Shown here piece after piece: positions 59,957-61,792 of a DNA stretch of 61,792 bases. Within the stretch, counting starts at the first letter, position 1; each line of letters starts with the position of its first letter. This DNA is from Candidatus Woesearchaeota archaeon (lineage in GTDB: Archaea; Nanobdellota; Nanobdellia; Woesearchaeales; GW2011-AR9), in contig JAHFSP010000005.1 in NCBI GenBank assembly GCA_023265685.1, positions 1-61,792 on the forward strand, read 5' to 3'. Both the position numbers and the translations under genes were made by a program. Below the pieces are notes generated by a model. That model ran no database searches and had not been told where the DNA came from. It saw only the letters and a program-made list of their open reading frames with translations.

Positions 59957-60663
59957 AATCCACCTTTCTCAATTTTCGCCAAAACAGCAAGTATTTCACG
60001 AAGACTTTTTACCGAAGCAGTCGCCATCTTCTTTCCTTTCTCATCATTTCTTCCCCTACCCCATTGAACATGAATCGTTTTCATCCCCAACAACGTCGCC
60101 GGCATCAAATCCGTATCAAATTTATCCCCAATAACCACGCTCTTTAAAGGCGAAATCTGAAAATGTTTAATCACCTCTTGATACGCCACCTTCTTGTCAT
60201 AGACCGAAGTAATAATAATCTTACGAAAAAGAGTAGAGGCAATACCTGCACTCACCATCTTATGAAACTGCAACCTCTCCTCACCTTTTGAAACGAGAAC
60301 TAAAATATGCACAGAAGATAACTCATTCAAAACCTCGCAAGTCCCAGGTAACACAGTATACACATTCTTATCCAAATTACCATAATACGCTTTCTCACCA
60401 ATCAAAAAGAATTTTTGAGCATCACCACTTTTCTCAAACCTAATTACTTCTAAACTAACCGCTTCTAAAAACGACTTCAGTGCAGCTGATCCAGTTATAG
60501 CACCAGCATCAATCTCTCGTAAGCGACGTAAAGCATCTTCTCTACCCCACGGCAACTTCAGCCCCGCAGCACACATTGCATCAAGAGCATCCACTGTTTT
60601 ATATTCACGTGCAACTCTCATCGAATCAATTAACGTATCATCAAGATCAAATATGAGTAACAA
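59953..60663 (-). CDS. HAD-superfamily hydrolase
   Basis: LIFDLDDTLIDS, LVLVSKGEER, SVVIGDKFDTDLMPATLLGMKTIHVQWGRG. Confidence 0.9.
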   Translation of the reverse strand: MLLIFDLDDTLIDSMRVAREYKTVDALDAMCAAGLKLPWGREDALRRLREIDAGAITGSAALKSFLEAVSLEVIRFEKSGDAQKFFLIGEKAYYGNLDKNVYTVLPGTCEVLNELSSVHILVLVSKGEERLQFHKMVSAGIASTLFRKIIITSVYDKKVAYQEVIKHFQISPLKSVVIGDKFDTDLMPATLLGMKTIHVQWGRGRNDEKGKKMATASVKSLREILAVLAKIEKGGL

Positions 60664-61621
60664 TCTCCATCACCTGCTTTGCAACTTTTTCTGGGTCATG
60701 ACGAATTAACGCTCGTTGACTTGCCAACGCATCGCCAGTCTTACGCGTACCAATCGTACCACTCAATAAATCTGCCCGCACCACCCGAGAATCATCACCT
60801 AAATCATCCATAACTAATTCAGCCTCTGTTGCATAACGTTTGAGAACGAATGCAGAGGGTGATGCCGTATTGACAAGAATAGATGTGAAAATATCCTCAT
60901 CCAAGAATTTGGTAATCTCACGAACATAATCACTCGTCTTAAAGCCACTTGTTTGACCCTTACGATTCATCAGATTTACCAACAATATTTTCTGCGCCTT
61001 CGTCTTACACAAAGCAGTACGAATCTTATCAATAAGTAAAACTGGAATCAGAGAAGTATACAAACCTCCCGGAGCGATCACCACAGCATCAGCAGCCAAA
61101 ATTTCATCGACCGCATGCTGATCCACACGAGGTTTTGGTTCAAGATAAATGGTTTTATAGCCTTGATCAAGCTTATCAGAAGTATAAATCTCCCCTTCTC
61201 CATTAAGTAACGTACCATCGGCAAGTACCATGCGTAAGCGCACTTGATTTGTCGTTGCAGGAATCACCTGTCCTTTAATTGCCAGAATCCGACCAACTTC
61301 TTCCACAGCTTGTTCAAAACTTCCAGTAACTTTTTCAAGCGCCGAAAGAAAAATATTACCAAAACTGTGGCCTTTAAGACCACCATTCTCAAAACGATAA
61401 TTCATCAAATCACGCATCAAATCACTTGAATTAGAAAGAGCAACCAGACATTGCCGTACATCACCTGGAGGAAGAACGCCCAACTCATCACGCAAAATTC
61501 CCGTACTTCCACCATCATCAGCCATGGAAACAATCGCACTGATATCTACATTATATCGTTTCAAACCACTCAAGACAACAAAATTCCCCGTTCCACCACC
61601 GATCACAACAATTTTAGTCAT
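60647..61621 (-). CDS. YvcK/CofD-like family protein
   Basis: KIVVIGGGTGNFVVLSGLKRY, VSMADDGGSTGILRDELGVLPPGDVRQCLVALS, GHSFGNIFLSAL, VIAPGGLYTSLIPVLL. Confidence 0.9.
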   Translation of the reverse strand: MTKIVVIGGGTGNFVVLSGLKRYNVDISAIVSMADDGGSTGILRDELGVLPPGDVRQCLVALSNSSDLMRDLMNYRFENGGLKGHSFGNIFLSALEKVTGSFEQAVEEVGRILAIKGQVIPATTNQVRLRMVLADGTLLNGEGEIYTSDKLDQGYKTIYLEPKPRVDQHAVDEILAADAVVIAPGGLYTSLIPVLLIDKIRTALCKTKAQKILLVNLMNRKGQTSGFKTSDYVREITKFLDEDIFTSILVNTASPSAFVLKRYATEAELVMDDLGDDSRVVRADLLSGTIGTRKTGDALASQRALIRHDPEKVAKQVMEIVTHI

Positions 61622-61684
61622 AAAACAAGTACAAGAAAAGCATCTTTTAAAGGTTATGGAAGAGAAAAATGAGTAAGAAAATAA

Positions 61685-61734
61685 AGAACGGCCTACCCCG
61701 GGCTAAAAGCCACGGGGCATTTATCGGCCGTTCT
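61685..61734. repeat. Long hairpin AGAACGGCC...GGCCGTTCT with inner CCCCGGGCTAAAAGCCACGGGG
   Basis: 9-bp perfect outer stem (61685-61693 / 61726-61734), extendable through AATAA/TTATT with a bulge; inner stem CCCCG/CGGGG. Confidence 0.7.
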
Positions 61735-61792
61735 ACTTTATTAAATTAGTTTTTTCTGGTTCGAACCAACCCATTTATTTGATTCATCAATG

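Noticed and set aside
61757-61768. TGGTTCGAACCA read as a T-arm of another tRNA on the minus strand
   Set aside because: No matching acceptor, D or anticodon arms in the visible sequence.

Overview
The window is 61.8 kb, AT-rich and gene-dense. It looks like a DPANN-type archaeon, probably Woesearchaeota-like. This is inferred from archaeal PolB, LonB, S8e and AMP phosphorylase, an S-layer protein, a PGF-pre-PGF-like protein, TATA-box promoters and BHB-intron tRNAs. About 45 CDS can be supported, many with confident family assignments from motifs. The strongest unusual signal is a pair of related tRNA-Val loci, at about 24.48-24.78 kb (GAC) and 35.01-35.29 kb (UAC). Each tRNA folds only after removing TWO introns: one in the D-loop, at a non-canonical position, and one at the canonical 37/38 site. 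Each is followed by a ~140 bp structured element. That element has an 82-bp block that is 77/82 identical between loci, an inverted T-arm-like segment, and a second copy of the tRNA 3' end (T-arm plus acceptor strand) interrupted in the T-loop by a foldable insert. Each 3'-end copy matches its own tRNA rather than the other locus, and a helix closing the insert shows a compensatory change between loci. Other notable items are a RelA/SpoT homologue in an archaeon with a degenerate hydrolase domain, tandem RNase HII and HIII genes, a HemK-type methyltransferase/protein-kinase fusion, a repeat-rich secreted protein with a metzincin-like motif, a truncated Hel308-like helicase, and a promoter-linked pair of overlapping micro-ORFs. 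All calls come from reading the sequence and the supplied ORF track; no searches or folding programs were run.
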